Shown here one piece after another: positions 1 to 11,064 of a DNA stretch of 64,000 bases. Numbering within the stretch: position 1 is the first letter of the stretch; each line of letters opens with the position of its first letter. A program made the translations under genes and the position numbers. The notes below the pieces were generated by a model. The model ran no database searches, was not told the origin of the DNA, and saw nothing but the letters and a program-made list of their open reading frames with translations. Source of the stretch: Malania oleifera (lineage: Eukaryota; Streptophyta; Magnoliopsida; Santalales; Ximeniaceae); NCBI RefSeq assembly GCF_029873635.1, contig NC_080424.1:489501-553500 (forward strand). Direction: 5' to 3'.

Positions 1-1015
1 CATAACAAAAAAAATTAGAGATTGGACGTTGGATACAAGTGTGTTTTCCTTTCTAAATAGCTATAGGAGGATCAACATCATGGGAAGTAAGATCATCTGA
101 CAATGGAACTAGAGGCGCAATAGCAAAAGCTCAAGGAGGCTATCCTCCCTTGAGTCACCGTGTGTATACTTGCAAATTGGGATGATCCAAGCGATGAGGA
201 CTCAAATTGGATGAAGAGTTAGGAGGATTGAATATATATAATAGGTTGTAATTTGGAAGGAAAGGCAAAGGAAGGAACACATCAAGGTCAACAAAACTCA
301 AGAAATTAGGACAGTATGGTGTAGACTCAAAAAAAGTGACATCAGCAGAGACAAAGAATCGATGTAAAGTAGGCCTACAACATCGATATCTATTCTAAGT
401 ATAGGAATAGCCTAGAAAAATACATTTGATAGCACGAGGATCCAAGTTAATAATTCCTGGAGTCAACTTATGGACAAAGGACACACAATCGAATATATGA
501 GGAAGGGAGAACAAAAGAGCCTTAGGGAAGATAACTAAAGATGGAATTATACCACCAAGGACGGAAGATGCTTGTTGAAACGATTGATATTGTAGAAATC
601 TTGAATAATCCTACTCTGATATAGTCACAGTACATTGTTCACTCAAACAAGTGACTAACAGGGGAACCATGCTTTTGGGATTTGCAAACTCCATCCCTAC
701 ACTCACAAACTTAGACCAATGATAACAAGATTAATTGTTGGAACAATCAAAACAACCACAAATAACATGACCCACCATGAACGAGTCGCAAATAAATCAA
801 TACAAGGCTGCCACAACACCAAGAAACTTGGACACAATCCCAAGAAACCAGTACACATTACATAGCACTAGAACAAATGGAGCAACCACAAACAAGATGA
901 ACCATCGAACTACCACGGATAAACCATCAACAAACTCATATACCACTGCCACAGCCTCACAAAAACAGCTTCAAGATACTAACCAATGGCCTTTACTAAC
1001 ATCAAACAACTAATA
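1..1015 (-). mobile_element. Ty1/copia relic, internally deleted copy
   Basis: This stretch closely resembles the copia element at 5040-9577 in the same orientation. Bases 1 to about 570 match its integrase region (6740-7290). From about 571 the match jumps to its gag/protease-proximal part (8315 to roughly 8800). About 1 kb is therefore missing in between. No long reading frame survives; the plus-strand 78-codon frame at 777-1013 is only a by-product. The element continues left of the window. No LTR is visible here. Confidence 0.8.
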
Positions 1016-1159
1016 GATTACCACGAGCGCATGGTAAAAAAAAAAAAATTTGGATCTTTGAGCAAAACACATGCCCAACATCTAATTGGCTTGGTTCATA
1101 TGCATACATAACTAGTTGGGTTTAAATACGTATGAAATTATGTAGTTACGTAATTAAAA

Positions 1160-1229
1160 TGGGCAGCCTGGTGCACAAAGCTCCCGTGTATGCGGGGTTT
1201 GGGGAAGGGGCGGACCACAATGGGTCTGT
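1160..1229 (-). mobile_element. Au-type SINE 3' fragment
   Basis: The sequence beginning GGGCAGCCTGGTGCACAAAG, followed by the CTCCCG and GCGGGG blocks and GGACCACAA, is what I recognise as the reverse complement of the conserved tail half of plant Au SINEs. The tRNA-derived half with the A and B boxes is absent, so it is truncated. It is a short GC-rich island in very AT-rich repeat DNA, with TAGTTATGTAGTTA-like sequence on both sides. The family name is from memory of its consensus. Confidence 0.6.
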
Positions 1230-1406
1230 AGTTATGTAGTTATGTAATTAAACAACATAATTACGTAGTTAATATTATAATTTTAAAACATATGGACATA
1301 ATTTTATAATCATGGAAAATTCCATTTGAATATGTACGCATTGATTTGGTTTGATTTTCCAAACTAATTAATATGTATGCATGTATGTAATTACGTAACT
1401 AATTTT

Positions 1407-1603
1407 GTTTAGATATGTTCATAATTATATAGATATATATGTAAATAATGTATTAGTCACATATATCATTTGAAATTAAAATTCATATTTATGTAATGAA
1501 TGCTATTCGTTTAGATATGTTCATAATTATATAGATATATATGTAACTATTGTATTAGTCACATATATCATTTGAAATTAAAATTCATATTTATGTAATG
1601 AAT
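1407..1603. repeat. Tandem duplication, ~102-bp unit
   Basis: A block starting GTTTAGATATGTTCATAATT is repeated 102 bp later with only a few differences. It is a local duplication within the AT-rich array. Confidence 0.85.
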
Positions 1604-2146
1604 TATATAACTCAGATATCTATGTACACAATTTTGTAATATATTGATAGTTTTGTTAATTACGTAATTATATGTACATAATTGGTTCATTTTGCTTATT
1701 AGTGTATGTAATTATGTAATTATAAGTGTACACAATTGGTTAGGTTCGTTTTTGCAAACTAATTAATATGCATGCATGTACGTAATTACGTAATTGGATG
1801 ATTAAGATATGTTTGTAATTTATAGATAGGCACGTGATTATAGTATTGGGTACAACTACCTTTTGAAATTAAACTATATAATTAATAACGAAATCAACAT
1901 TATAATTTGGAAATCTATATACATAATTTTGTAAATTATGTATACATAATTATGCAATTACGAGTGTATATGATTGGTTAGATTTGGTTATGCAAACAAA
2001 TTAATATGAATGCATGCATGTACATAATTACGTAACTGAATGGGTAAGATATGTCTATAATAATACAGATACGTAATTATAATATTTGCATAGCTACCAT
2101 TTTGAAATTAAATTATATAATTATTACATAATTAATAGTATAATTG

Positions 2147-3634
2147 GAACTCTGATTTATTACTGGAATTGATTGGGGCCGACAGAACAATGGAAATCTT
2201 GCATTATGTGCCAGCTGGTAAAAGTGATCAGGATATATTCATCTCGAAGCCTGCCCCTAATGGTAATTTCTCTACAAAAATGGCATGGGAGGCAATGAGG
2301 AGCAGAAGTGATAATTTTGAATGAAATGACTAGTTTTGACATTCTTTATTGCCTAAAAGAATCTCAATGTGTTTATCGAAAGCCTGATTCAGAAGCTTGG
2401 CAATAGATGATAGAATTCAGGCCAAAAGAATATCGATGGCTTCAACTTGTGATTGCTGCGTGCAGAGAAGTCAGGAAAACACTGATCACATTTTTTCTTT
2501 AGGCGAGGTGGCTTCAGAGGTTTGGTGTCGGGCTAGTATGGTGCTGGAGCTTCCTTTCCAACGGTTCCTTCCTTGGAAAAACAGAAATGCAAACTGGTTC
2601 CACTATACTCAAAAATCGTCTATTAAAGATATTTTAATCAGACTGATTCTGTGTTTGATTACGTGGTGCCTCTGGAATTGAAGATGCAAAATGAGAATGG
2701 AAGGAGTTTATTAAAGTGCGGATTAGACGTGGAGAAGTATTCGATACTGGGTTAGTTCTTTAGCTGAGAGCTCTAATTCTTTTCGAAAATTGAAGATGTC
2801 GGACATTACGATTTTGAAGGAGTTTCAAATTCAGCATCAGGCAATTTGCACCAAGCTTGGAAAAATTATTTCGTGGGTTAAACCCTTAATAGGGTGGATA
2901 AAACTTAATTGTGATGGGAGCTGTAGGAGCAATCCGGGTACTTCAGGAGGTGGAGGAATTATTCGGAACTGCCATGGCATGGTGAAAGTGGTTTTTTCAA
3001 GCTATTTTGGCAATGGTACGAACAATAGTGCAGAATTAAAAGCAAATCTGGAAGGAATTCGTTTATGCAAACGACTTCATTATTTTAATGTGATTATTGA
3101 AAGTGACTCGCAAATTGTTATTGATTGGTTTCAGAAAGGTAGATGTACCTTGTGGTATCTTTGGGATTTTTGGGAGGACCTCGTGACGGAGCTAGGAGTG
3201 AACTCTATGGTGATCCACAAATATAGGGAAGACAATAGTGCAGCTGGTTTTCTTGCTAGAGAAGGAGAAATGAGAAACAATGTCATCTATGAAGAACAAC
3301 ATCTTTTACCACGTTCTCTGAAAGGTATCCTTCGAATGGATAGGTTGGGTCTCACTTCCTTTCGTCATTAGTTCAACCTCTCGATTTTTGTTTGGTGGGT
3401 TTTGATTTTTTGATTTTATTTTATTTTATTATTATTATTTCTTTAATAAGCGTGTTTAGATTTGTTTCTTATTTAGCATTGTTTGGATTTGTAGTCCTGG
3501 TTTGATTGGTTGTTGGTGTTGTTTTTGGGAAGACTTTAATTTCTTTATTTGTAATCTCCCAATGCTTGTCTTGTAACCATGGTATTCCTCCGCCAAAAGT
3601 GAGGGCATATCAATAAAGATTGCGTTTTTTTTAA

Positions 3635-3668
<34 letters not shown>
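2147..3668 (+). mobile_element. 5'-truncated L1-like LINE with target duplication
   Basis: An L1-type non-LTR retrotransposon tail. About 2160-2690 is a broken zinc-binding RT-associated (zf-RVT) region, followed by a plant L1 RNase H domain (2790-3371) and a 3' untranslated part with AATAAAG near 3611. The tail is an AAT microsatellite. Flanks match: ATTAATAGTATAATTG at 2131-2146 and the same with one extra A at 3669-3685, the expected target-site duplication. The 5' truncation is typical of LINE insertion. It splits the AT-rich array. Confidence 0.82.
2790..3371 (+). pseudogene. L1 LINE RNase H domain, open 193-codon remnant
   Basis: The longest open piece of the L1 insertion. It reads like a plant LINE RVT_3/RNase H domain: KLNCDGSCRSNPGTSGGGGI near residues 39-58 (first catalytic Asp in NCDGS), SAELKA near 81-86 (Glu) and ESDSQIVIDW near 104-113 (Asp). 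In life this domain degrades the RNA strand during target-primed reverse transcription. It lacks its upstream RT in frame and is a truncated remnant, though this domain itself has no stop. Confidence 0.8.

Positions 3669-3670
<2 letters not shown>
3635..3670 (+). repeat. (AAT)n microsatellite, LINE tail
   Basis: About twelve AAT triplets directly follow the A-rich 3' end of the L1 copy and precede its downstream target duplication. Confidence 0.95.
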
Positions 3671-3685
3671 TAATAGTATAAATTG

Positions 3686-3960
3686 TAAATTTATACATAT
3701 ATAATTTTTGTAATTATTGACACATAGGTTCAAACATATACATAGTTAAGCAATTATCAGTGTACTCAATTGATTTGATTCGATTATGCAAACCAATTAA
3801 TATGCATGCATATACATAATTACTTATATATTTTTCAATCAAGTAATGGATCGAACAACCTTCAAAAGATGGCGAAAAGATGTGGCAATAATAATATTTG
3901 AAGATAGTTATAAGTTTCATCTAATAGTCAACAATTGGTTTCACATGCTTTAAAATTAAA
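3686..3960. repeat. AT-rich degenerate tandem repeat array, right part
   Basis: Continuation of the 1080-2130 repeat after the L1 insertion; it contains another AATTAATATGCATGCATATAC segment near 3793. From 3960 to about 4080 the sequence is unassigned AT-rich DNA with no feature I can support. Confidence 0.55.
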
Positions 3961-4080
3961 TAGGTAAATAGGTTAACTTATGCCTAAATAGGTACAACTA
4001 TAAATGGGCCAAATATTTTATATAAATAGGTCATAAATGACCCTATCCATTTTAACCATACTCATCTTCCAATCAAAGGG

Positions 4081-5039
4081 TAAGGTTATAACTTGAAGCA
4101 ATCTATTTGATAATGAAAAACAAAAGAAATCTGAAATGCAGTTTTTCCAGCCTATAAAATTGAATGGTAGAATTCTGGAAGGTCCCCATAAACCCCCTGC
4201 TAAAAGTAAAGAACATTGTGAAAAAATTTTGGAAGTAGGAATAGTGGAGATTTATTCTTTATCAACTATCACATGGCTCTTAAATGCTTAAATGTTGAAG
4301 TTTGAAGATAAGGAGTGGATTTTAGTGAATGGCCCTAAGTTTATTGGTAGCACTACTATTTTTCAGTCAAACCGGCATCCTTAGCTGAAGGGAGAAATTG
4401 CAACTGAAAAAGGCTCATGTATGGGTTGGTTTTAGAAGTTTCCTTCAATATACTAGACTACAAATGGATTAAGCTATGTAGCTAGTTCAGTTGGAAATCC
4501 TTTGTATGTGGATGCATATACTAGGCAAATGAAAAAAAAAAAATCTCACAAGTGCAAAGATCTATGTAGAAGTTGATATCAATGAGAATATGCCTAATCA
4601 AATTGAGTTGATGAATCCAGAGAAAGATACAACTACTATTGATTTTGAGTATGCCTGGAAAACTTCGAAATGATCCAAGTGTAGTCCTATCTTTGAGCAT
4701 TTGGACAAGTGTAGGAGTAAGCATAAATGGATAGTAAAGAAACGACATGCTCCATCAATATCTATTTCTAATACATTCTCAATATCAAATGAAGATGATG
4801 AGAGCGAGATGATGATTATGACTTAGCTGGGATTGGTATTGCAAAGGAATCTCTAGAAGGATATTTTTATTGTTGTGGAAGTAATATTGATTTAGATCTT
4901 TTGTTATCAATGCTGATGTTGCCGACATTGAATTTAATAACATAGAAGTTAAATCTTCTAGTGATATTGGCATCACCATTAATGTCTCAATAGAAAATAA
5001 AGATACTGAGCCTTCTACAAGCACAGATTCAATTGATAC
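4081..5039 (+). pseudogene. L1 ORF1-like (DUF4283/zinc knuckle) relic, 5' part
   Basis: Broken reading frames spell a plant LINE ORF1-type nucleic-acid-binding protein. Near 4415-4510 a VWVGF-like run is followed by GLSYVASSVGNPLYVDAYT. Near 4555-4710 come KIYVEVDINEN, IDFEYAW and a decayed knuckle (KCS ... FEHLDKC). A Ser/Thr/Glu-rich tail ends in DTEPSTSTDSIDT just before the copia insertion. Many stops and shifts are present. The similar D-x-EPSxxxDST text resumes at 9590, on the far side of copia 1, so the copia split this gene. Confidence 0.65.
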
Positions 5040-5162
5040 TATTGAATAATTAGGTAAAATGGAAGACCTTACCTCAATGATAGCTCTCTCCCTTTATTTA
5101 TAATATATGTCAAGTACAATGCTAATGACCATAATAACCTTACTAACTCACGCTTATTAACA
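5040..5162 (-). repeat. Copia 1 3' LTR
   Basis: This 123-bp segment matches 9459-9577. On the minus strand it starts TGTTAATAAGCG and ends ATTATTCAATA; the terminal CA has decayed to TA. Shared internal text includes GTAAAATGGAAGA and TATTTATAATATATGTCAAG (plus strand). Confidence 0.85.
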
Positions 5163-5173
5163 CCCCCCTCAAA
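5163..5173 (-). other. Copia 1 polypurine tract
   Basis: Plus-strand CCCCCCTCAAA reads TTTGAGGGGGG on the element strand and directly abuts the 3' LTR, the position where plus-strand DNA synthesis is primed. Confidence 0.85.
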
Positions 5174-5531
5174 CTAGAGCATATATGTCATATGCTCCTA
5201 GCTTGTTACAAATGAATTTCACACGAGCACTTCCCAAGGCTTTAGTGAATAAATCAACAAGTTGAAACTCAGATTTCACAAAAGCAATTGTTATGAGCTT
5301 CTGTACAAATTCCTCCCGAATAAAGTGGCAATCAACTTTAATGTGATTTATCCACTCATGGAAGATCGAGTTAAAGGCAATATGAATAGCAACTCGATTA
5401 TCGCACATTAACTCCATAGGCTGAGAATGTGGAAAACGTAGTTCTTTCAACATGTTCTTCAACCAAACAAGTTCACATGTAGTGTGTGTCATAGCCCTAT
5501 ACTCTGACTCAGCGCTTAACCTAGCCACCAT
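5169..5531 (-). pseudogene. Copia 1 RNase H C-terminal part
   Basis: An open 120-codon stretch reads as copia RNase H: SAESEYRAMTHTTCELVWLK near the start (catalytic Glu in AEYRA), MELMCDN (catalytic Asp), HIKVDCHFIRE, and LVDLFTKALG, the family's usual end (residues about 91-100). It terminates just before the polypurine tract. Upstream continuity with the RT is broken. Confidence 0.85.
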
Positions 5532-5539
5532 AGTTTGTT

Positions 5540-6540
5540 TCTTACTTTTTCAAGACACTAAATTACTACCAACAAAGATATAGTAGCGAGTTGGGGATCT
5601 TCTATTGGAAGTTTGCATCTGTATATCCATGAATATGAGTGTGGCCCCGATCATGATATAAGAGACCTCTCCCTAGTGCACCTTTGAGATATCCCAAAAT
5701 GCAAATTATTGCATCCCAGTGACTTGTTCTCCGGAATCAAGAAACTGACTCAACATTTGTTGTGAAGGACATATCAGGTTAAGCGACTGTAAGATAATTC
5801 CACTCTCTAGCAAGTCTTCGGTACCGTCTTGGGTTAGGCAACAAATCATCCATATTTGGCAGTAACTTATTATTAGGATCCATGGGTGTATCAACAAGTT
5901 CAAATCCTAATAGCCCCGTCTCATCTAAAAGATCAAGAACATACTTCCTCTAAGACAAGACAATTCCTGTACAAGATCTTGATACTTCTATACCCAAGAA
6001 GTACTTCAATGGTCCCAAATCCTTGGTCTAAAACTTAATCTGCAAGAAATGCCTTGGGCTTTGAATATCTTGATCATCATCACCAGTAATCACAATATTA
6101 ACCACATACACTATAAGCAAAATCCTTCTGAATGGAGTATGACGCTAAAATACAACATGATCTACTACACATCGTTGAAGGCCAAATTCAAGTACTACAG
6201 TACTGAAGCGACCAAACCATGTGCTTGTAGACTATTTTAAATCATATAGTGACTTCTTGAGCCAACACACTAAGCTTGACTCCCCTTGAGCAACAAACCC
6301 ATGTGGTTCCTCCATATAGAGCTCTTCTTGAAGATCACCATATAGGAAAGCATTCTTCACATCTAACTGGTGTAGAAGCCAATTATAGGCAGTGGTTAAG
6401 GAGACGAACGAACGTACGGAGGTAAGTTTGGCTACAAAGGAGAACGTATCTAAATAGTCCAAGCCACACACCTAAGTATATCCCTTAGCAACAAGGGAGG
6501 CCTTCAATCGAGCCAAGGAACCATCTCAATTAACCTTCAC
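5540..6540 (-). pseudogene. Copia 1 reverse transcriptase remnant
   Basis: Minus-strand text includes LDTFSFVAKLTSVRSFVSLT and QLDVKNAFLYGDLQEELYME (about 6300-6460), then the polymerase motif region. At 6097-6108 the catalytic box expected as Tyr-Val-Asp-Asp reads Tyr-Val-Val-Asn, so both catalytic aspartates are lost. Multiple stops and shifts occur, for example after KKSLYDLK at 6232. Confidence 0.85.
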
Positions 6541-6739
6541 AATGTACACCCAACGACAACCAACCACAAATTTATTAGGAGGAAAATGCACTAAGTCCCA
6601 AGTATCATTATCCTGTAGAGCATGCATCTCTTATATCATTGCATTCCTCCACCCAGGGACAGGGCTTCAGATATAGATATTGGTAGACCAACAAAAGACA
6701 AAGTACTAAAAAAAAATTAATATGAGTGACAAGAAATCA

Positions 6740-7640
6740 TAACAAACAAAATTAGAGATTGAATGTTGGGTATAACTACGTTTACCTTTTCAAACAGCAA
6801 TGGGCAGGTCAACATCTTGTGAAATAGCATCATCTGACAAGGGAACTGAAGGCTTAGATGTGGAAGCTAGAGGAGGCTCTCTTCCCTTGAGTTGCCATGT
6901 GTATACCTACAAATTGGGATGATCCAAGCAATAAGAAGAACTCAAACTAGATGAAGATGTTGGAGGATTGGGTATAGATATTAGATTAGGATCTAGAAGA
7001 CAAGGTAGAGGGAGGGACTCATTAAGGTCATCAAAACTCAAGGAATCAAGAAAGGTGACATCAACAGAGACAAAAACTGATGTAAAGTAGGGCTATAACA
7101 TTGATATCCCTTTTGGGTATAGGAATACCCTAGAAATGCATTTGATAGAATGAGGATCCAACTTATTCATTCCTGGAGTTAACTGATGGACAAAAGACAC
7201 ACAACCAAATATACAAGGAGGAAGGGAGAACAAAGGAGCCTTAGGGAAGATAACTGAATATGGGATTTTACCACCAAGGACAGAGGATGACATTTTATTA
7301 ATAAGAGAGCAAGCAGTGAGCACAACAGCGCTCCAAAAAAATTTGGGGGCATTCATTTGATACAATAACGTACGAGTGACTTTGAAAATATGTTTGTTTT
7401 TTTGTTCTACAACTCCATTTTGTTGTAGAGTATGGGCACAAGAAGACTAATGGATCAAACCAAAATTAGTCATATAGGTACTAAATTGGATACTGAAGTA
7501 CTCAGGATTATCACTACATGGTATCTTGACTAGCATAGCAAACTGAGTCTTTATTTGAGAACAAAAAGCACAAAAGATATTAAACAACTTAGAACGATCT
7601 TTCATTAAAAACAATCAAGTCATCCTAGAGTAGTCATCGA
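6740..7640 (-). pseudogene. Copia 1 integrase remnant
   Basis: The best open piece (7093-7365) reads as the late integrase region: WSAVVLTACSLINKMSSSVL, then FGCVSFVHQLTPGMNKLDP, which typically precedes the copia FLGY motif (decayed here). Upstream sequence to 7640 includes degenerate integrase-core text. Bases 6740-7290 are also present in the deleted copy at 1-570. Confidence 0.8.
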
Positions 7641-8280
7641 CAAATGTAACAAAGTACCGAATTTCGACGTGACACGACTCGGACCCCAATCATCAGAATG
7701 GACGAGCATGAAAGGATTATCTGCCAAATGTTGACTCGGGAGGAAAAAGGAACATGATGATGTTTTGCGAACTGACAAGACTCACACTCAAGACTAGACA
7801 CAGAACTCAAGGTTGGAACTAGTTGTTTTAATTTGTCCAAGGGTGGATGGCAAAGGCGATAATGGATTTGAAGCAGTGTAGCAGCAACTGTGCAGGCAAT
7901 GGGAGAAGACAACGACTCAAAGTAGTAGAGTCCACGAGCCTCACGTCCTGTACCAATTGTCTTCCTCGTCTTCAGATCCCGAATAATCACAGAATCGAGA
8001 AAGAAGGTTACAGAGCAATTTATTGTCCTTGTAAGCCTACTAACTGACATAAGATTGAATGGGGACTTAGGAATGTATAAAATAAAAGAACAATAGATGG
8101 AGGGAGTAGGATTTACTGTTCCTATCCCTTTTACTAAAGTCGTGGACCCATCAACAAGGGTAACTTGAGGTAGATTTTTAGAACATTGGAGGGCAAAAAA
8201 AGAAGTTGGTTACACCTATCACATGGTCAGCAGCAGCAGAGTTGATAATCAAAGGACTATTGGGAGAGATACCAGAGAAG
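7634..8280 (-). pseudogene. Copia 1 protease and GAG-pre-integrase remnant
   Basis: Near 8240-8270 the aspartic-protease signature, normally with Asp-Ser-Gly, reads INSAAADHV, so the catalytic Asp is changed to Asn and the Gly to Ala. The 7634-8050 open piece carries DLKTRKTIGTGREARGLYYF and then an integrase zinc-binding domain: H in LQIHYRLCHP and ECESCQFAKHH. Stops separate the two parts. Confidence 0.8.
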
Positions 8281-9446
8281 TAGGATTACCCTTCTGAGCA
8301 AAAGATGCAGTGTGATGAGATGCTTGTTGGGATGTTTGATACTGTAAAAACCTTGAATTCTCTTCCTCCGAGATATTTATAGTACGTTGTTCACCTGAAC
8401 AAATGCCTAACAATGGAAACACGCATTTGGGAATTGAGGATGCCATCCCAACACACACACAACCTTGATACAATAGCAAATCAGAAATACACAGCAAACA
8501 AAATGCTCTTGGGATTCCAAAAGTGAACTTCTGGACCAACCAAAACAAACTACAAGTGAATTTTCAGACCAACTGAACCAAACACAAACGACAACTGTTG
8601 ATTCAACCACGAATGAGTCACAAACAACTGGATATAGCAGTGCCACAACCCTACAAAATCAATGTATAAATGCTGCCCTTGCTCCAAGAGACTTAAGCAG
8701 ATCCCCAAGAAACCAGCATGCAGCTGTAACAGTACCAAACAGCTTCTATACAGTAGAATAGCTGAAGTACACAGCGAACAACATTTTCCTGGAATTCATG
8801 GACACCATCCCAACACACAACATTTGACAACTGGAGCAAACCACAAGCACACAAAATGAACAAGATAAAAAACGAATCAAGAACACAGCAATATAACTAT
8901 TTCAGGCCTCAATGAACTCTATAATTACTGAACAACAGCTTCAGGCATCAGCAAGCAAACATTTCTGGAATGCCGCACATGAACAACTGAAAAGGGTGAT
9001 ACCTTTGGACAAAAAAGATGACAAACAACTTGGTATTATGGTGTGAGGAAGGATTCAAGGCATTAGGGAGGGAATCAGAGCAAAATGGCTGCTCAAAAAA
9101 GTCTCACGCGCCAGCGCATTGGGTAGGCACTGCTGGCTTTCTGCCGGCGCAGGGGGGCGCATGGGGTAGCCTCTGGCTATGAAATTTTGAGGGCTGGAAG
9201 ATCGGCAGGTCCTGTGGCTTGCTATGTGGTTAGTTTTGCAAAATATGACGTATTTCTTGAGGTGTTGAAGAGGACAGCAGCATCCAGGATTTTTTCTGCT
9301 ACTGCAGTATTTTGTCGCAACTGCTGAAGCTGTTCCTGGACTTTGGTGATGCCGATGACCTTTCTACTGCAGCAGGCTGCGTGGTATTATGATGTTTAGG
9401 GTTTGATTTGGCAGCGGTAATGCAATTAGGGTTTAGGTCAGATCTT
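8281..9446 (-). pseudogene. Copia 1 gag/leader region, badly decayed
   Basis: Between the primer-binding site and the protease there is no convincing open gag. A short tract (8249-8400) reads GEQRTINISEEENSRFLQYQ, resembling the gag-protease spacer of this copia type. The remainder is glutamine/proline-biased with stops and short shadow frames on both strands. I cannot identify a gag zinc knuckle. Confidence 0.5.
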
Positions 9447-9458
9447 GCTTTGATACCA
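9447..9458 (-). other. Copia 1 primer-binding site (initiator Met tRNA)
   Basis: Plus-strand GCTTTGATACCA is the complement of TGGTATCAAAGC. This is the plant copia/gypsy site that pairs with the 3' end of initiator Met tRNA, with one change from TGGTATCAGAGC. It abuts the 5' LTR exactly. Confidence 0.9.
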
Positions 9459-9577
9459 TGTTGAATAATTATGTAAAATGGAAGAACTTACCTCAATGGT
9501 AGGTCTCTCACTCTATTTATAATATATGTCAAGTACAATACAAATTACCATAATACCCTTACTCACACTTATTAACA
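9459..9577 (-). repeat. Copia 1 5' LTR
   Basis: 119 bp; on the element strand it runs TGTTAATAAG ... TTATTCAACA with intact TG/CA ends. It matches 5040-5162. Confidence 0.87.
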
Positions 9578-10740
9578 TACTAAACAACCACTAACAGATA
9601 CTAAAGATGTTGAGCCTTCTGCTGGTATAGATTCAACTGAGATAGTGTTTGGGAGCATGGATTTCACACATTGGATTTGAATATGAGTGGATTTGGAAGA
9701 CAGTCAATGCAATTTATACTATGTTTTGTTCAAATCCACACAAATCTAAATCCAAGGCTTGAAAGCCAAGCTCCCAAAGATAGGGTGATAACGATGTTGA
9801 GCCTTCTGCTGGTACAGGCAATTGATAAAAAAAAGGATGCTGCTGGGCCTCTGCTGGTACAGACTCTAGAGAAATCTACTCCCATTGCTAAACTAGCAAC
9901 AAAGATAAATCTGCTTTTGATAGTTTTGTAGGAATTGTTGGAAGAATTAAGGCTGCTGCAAATGACAATGCTTCTGAATGTTCAGTTAAGGGGCTTAAAG
10001 CAAAGCCTATTAGTGTTGAGAAATGTTCTAAAAGGCTGAGACTTGCCTTAAGAGTCAACTCAAGACAAGGCATGCCTAAAACTCCTTGAGGCTCAATTTA
10101 AAATACCAAATCCCAAAAAGGGATGCCTACGCATTTAAGGCAAGCGAATCTCAACTAAGAATTGGTTAGGAAAATAAAGGAATGTCATAACATGGGTTAA
10201 TCTCTAAAACTCTTGAACCTCAACCCGTCCAAAAAGGATGAAGAGTTGCATCTTAGATTTTGGAAAAAAAATAATTTGAACTTTGTAATGTTATACCTCT
10301 CTCTTGGCATGATTTACTTAATGAACCCAAGTTAGTACTTTTTTTGAATGGCTAACAAGTTTTTCAAATTATATGTGATTTTTTTCTTACATTTTATTCC
10401 TAATTTTTCTTATTTTAAAATATATATAATTTGTTTACATATTTTTATCTAGAAATAAAATTCTAAAAAGGCTTAAAGGCTTACACCTCCCCTCTTAAGG
10501 GTTAAAACCCCTCACCTTAAGCCTCAGTCTTTTGTCCTGAGACTGGTTCTTGTGCTATTGTTGTATTTGAGGAGAGAGCTCTCAAGCTACCAAGAAAGGG
10601 AAGAAAAAGGGCTGGCCATCTAATGTCCAAGTTAAGCTTAGGGATAGTAAAAATCCTAAAACTATCCCATGAATCTATTGAACTCTGGATGCTGGATGTT
10701 AATGATCTCTGTAAGCAGCAGGCAGTTAGAGACCTAAGTA
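9578..10740 (+). pseudogene. L1 ORF1-like relic, 3' part
   Basis: The host sequence of copia 1 continues here with text like that left of the insertion: DTKDVEPSAGIDSTE near 9595, then repeated EPSAG/GPLLVQ segments, STPIAKLATK and, near 10560-10740, basic LPRKGRKRAGH-like text. The frame is broken many times. The low-complexity acidic-then-basic style fits the C-terminal half of a DUF4283-type ORF1, but no catalytic domain is visible. Bases 10130-10560 are noncoding AT-rich. Confidence 0.45.
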
Positions 10741-10809
10741 AAATTCAAAATTCTCCGTCTACTTTATATTTGTGAAAAAAAGATTAAAACTCCTAAGAGT
10801 TACTGCTCT

Positions 10810-10981
10810 TATTAGAGAAATATCTTCACCTTCCATCTATAGATTATTGTACAGTTATTAGAGTAGATATTTAGGCATTATTCTAGGAATTATTCTTGGG
10901 ATCTTGTTCCCTTTCTCATTTATTATATACAAACTGTAACATTGAATATTTGAGATAGAAAAGAGTCCTTCAACTTTGACA
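10810..10981 (+). repeat. Copia 2 5' LTR
   Basis: About 172 bp from TATTAGAGAAATATC (TG decayed to TA) to TTTGACA. The start is inferred from the inverted copy at 15515-15583, where the same sequence directly follows a polypurine tract. The end is fixed by the adjoining primer-binding site. Confidence 0.75.
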
Positions 10982-10993
10982 TGGTATCAGAGC
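10982..10993 (+). other. Copia 2 primer-binding site (initiator Met tRNA)
   Basis: Exact TGGTATCAGAGC immediately after the 5' LTR. Confidence 0.95.
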
Positions 10994-11064
10994 AGGTTCT
11001 CTACGTATATTTTTTTTTTCAATGCCGTTTGAATTTTTTTTTTTTTCTGCAATCATGTCCAACA

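Larger units (their letters stand above)
1080..2130. repeat. AT-rich degenerate tandem repeat array, left part
   Basis: The stretch is dominated by variants of TATGTAATTACGTAA. A recognisable segment (AAACTAATTAATATG, then GCATG runs, then TACGTAATTACGTAA) recurs near 1360, 1757 and 1995, and again near 3788 beyond the L1 insertion. Removing the L1, spacing is roughly 240-400 bp. No coding potential is seen. It may be a decayed satellite or the body of an unrecognised AT-rich element. Confidence 0.6.
5040..9577 (-). mobile_element. Ty1/copia retrotransposon 1, both LTRs present
   Basis: A 4.5 kb minus-strand copia element with short LTRs (3' copy 5040-5162, 5' copy 9459-9577), polypurine tract (5163-5173) and primer-binding site (9447-9458). 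Domain order on the minus strand is gag region, protease, GAG-pre-integrase, integrase, RT, RNase H, as in Ty1/copia. Every domain has stops or substitutions, so it is dead. I could not find a clean 5-bp target duplication. It is inserted in an L1 ORF1 relic. Confidence 0.88.

Noticed and set aside
1160-1229. tRNA gene at the GC-rich island
   Set aside because: No A or B box and no cloverleaf; it matches a SINE tail instead.
3635-3733. Poly-isoleucine/tyrosine frames over the AAT repeat (also at 37330-37560)
   Set aside because: They are translations of microsatellites.
5035-9582. Target duplication for copia 1
   Set aside because: GATAC on one side and TACTA on the other do not match; the host sequence itself is repetitive.
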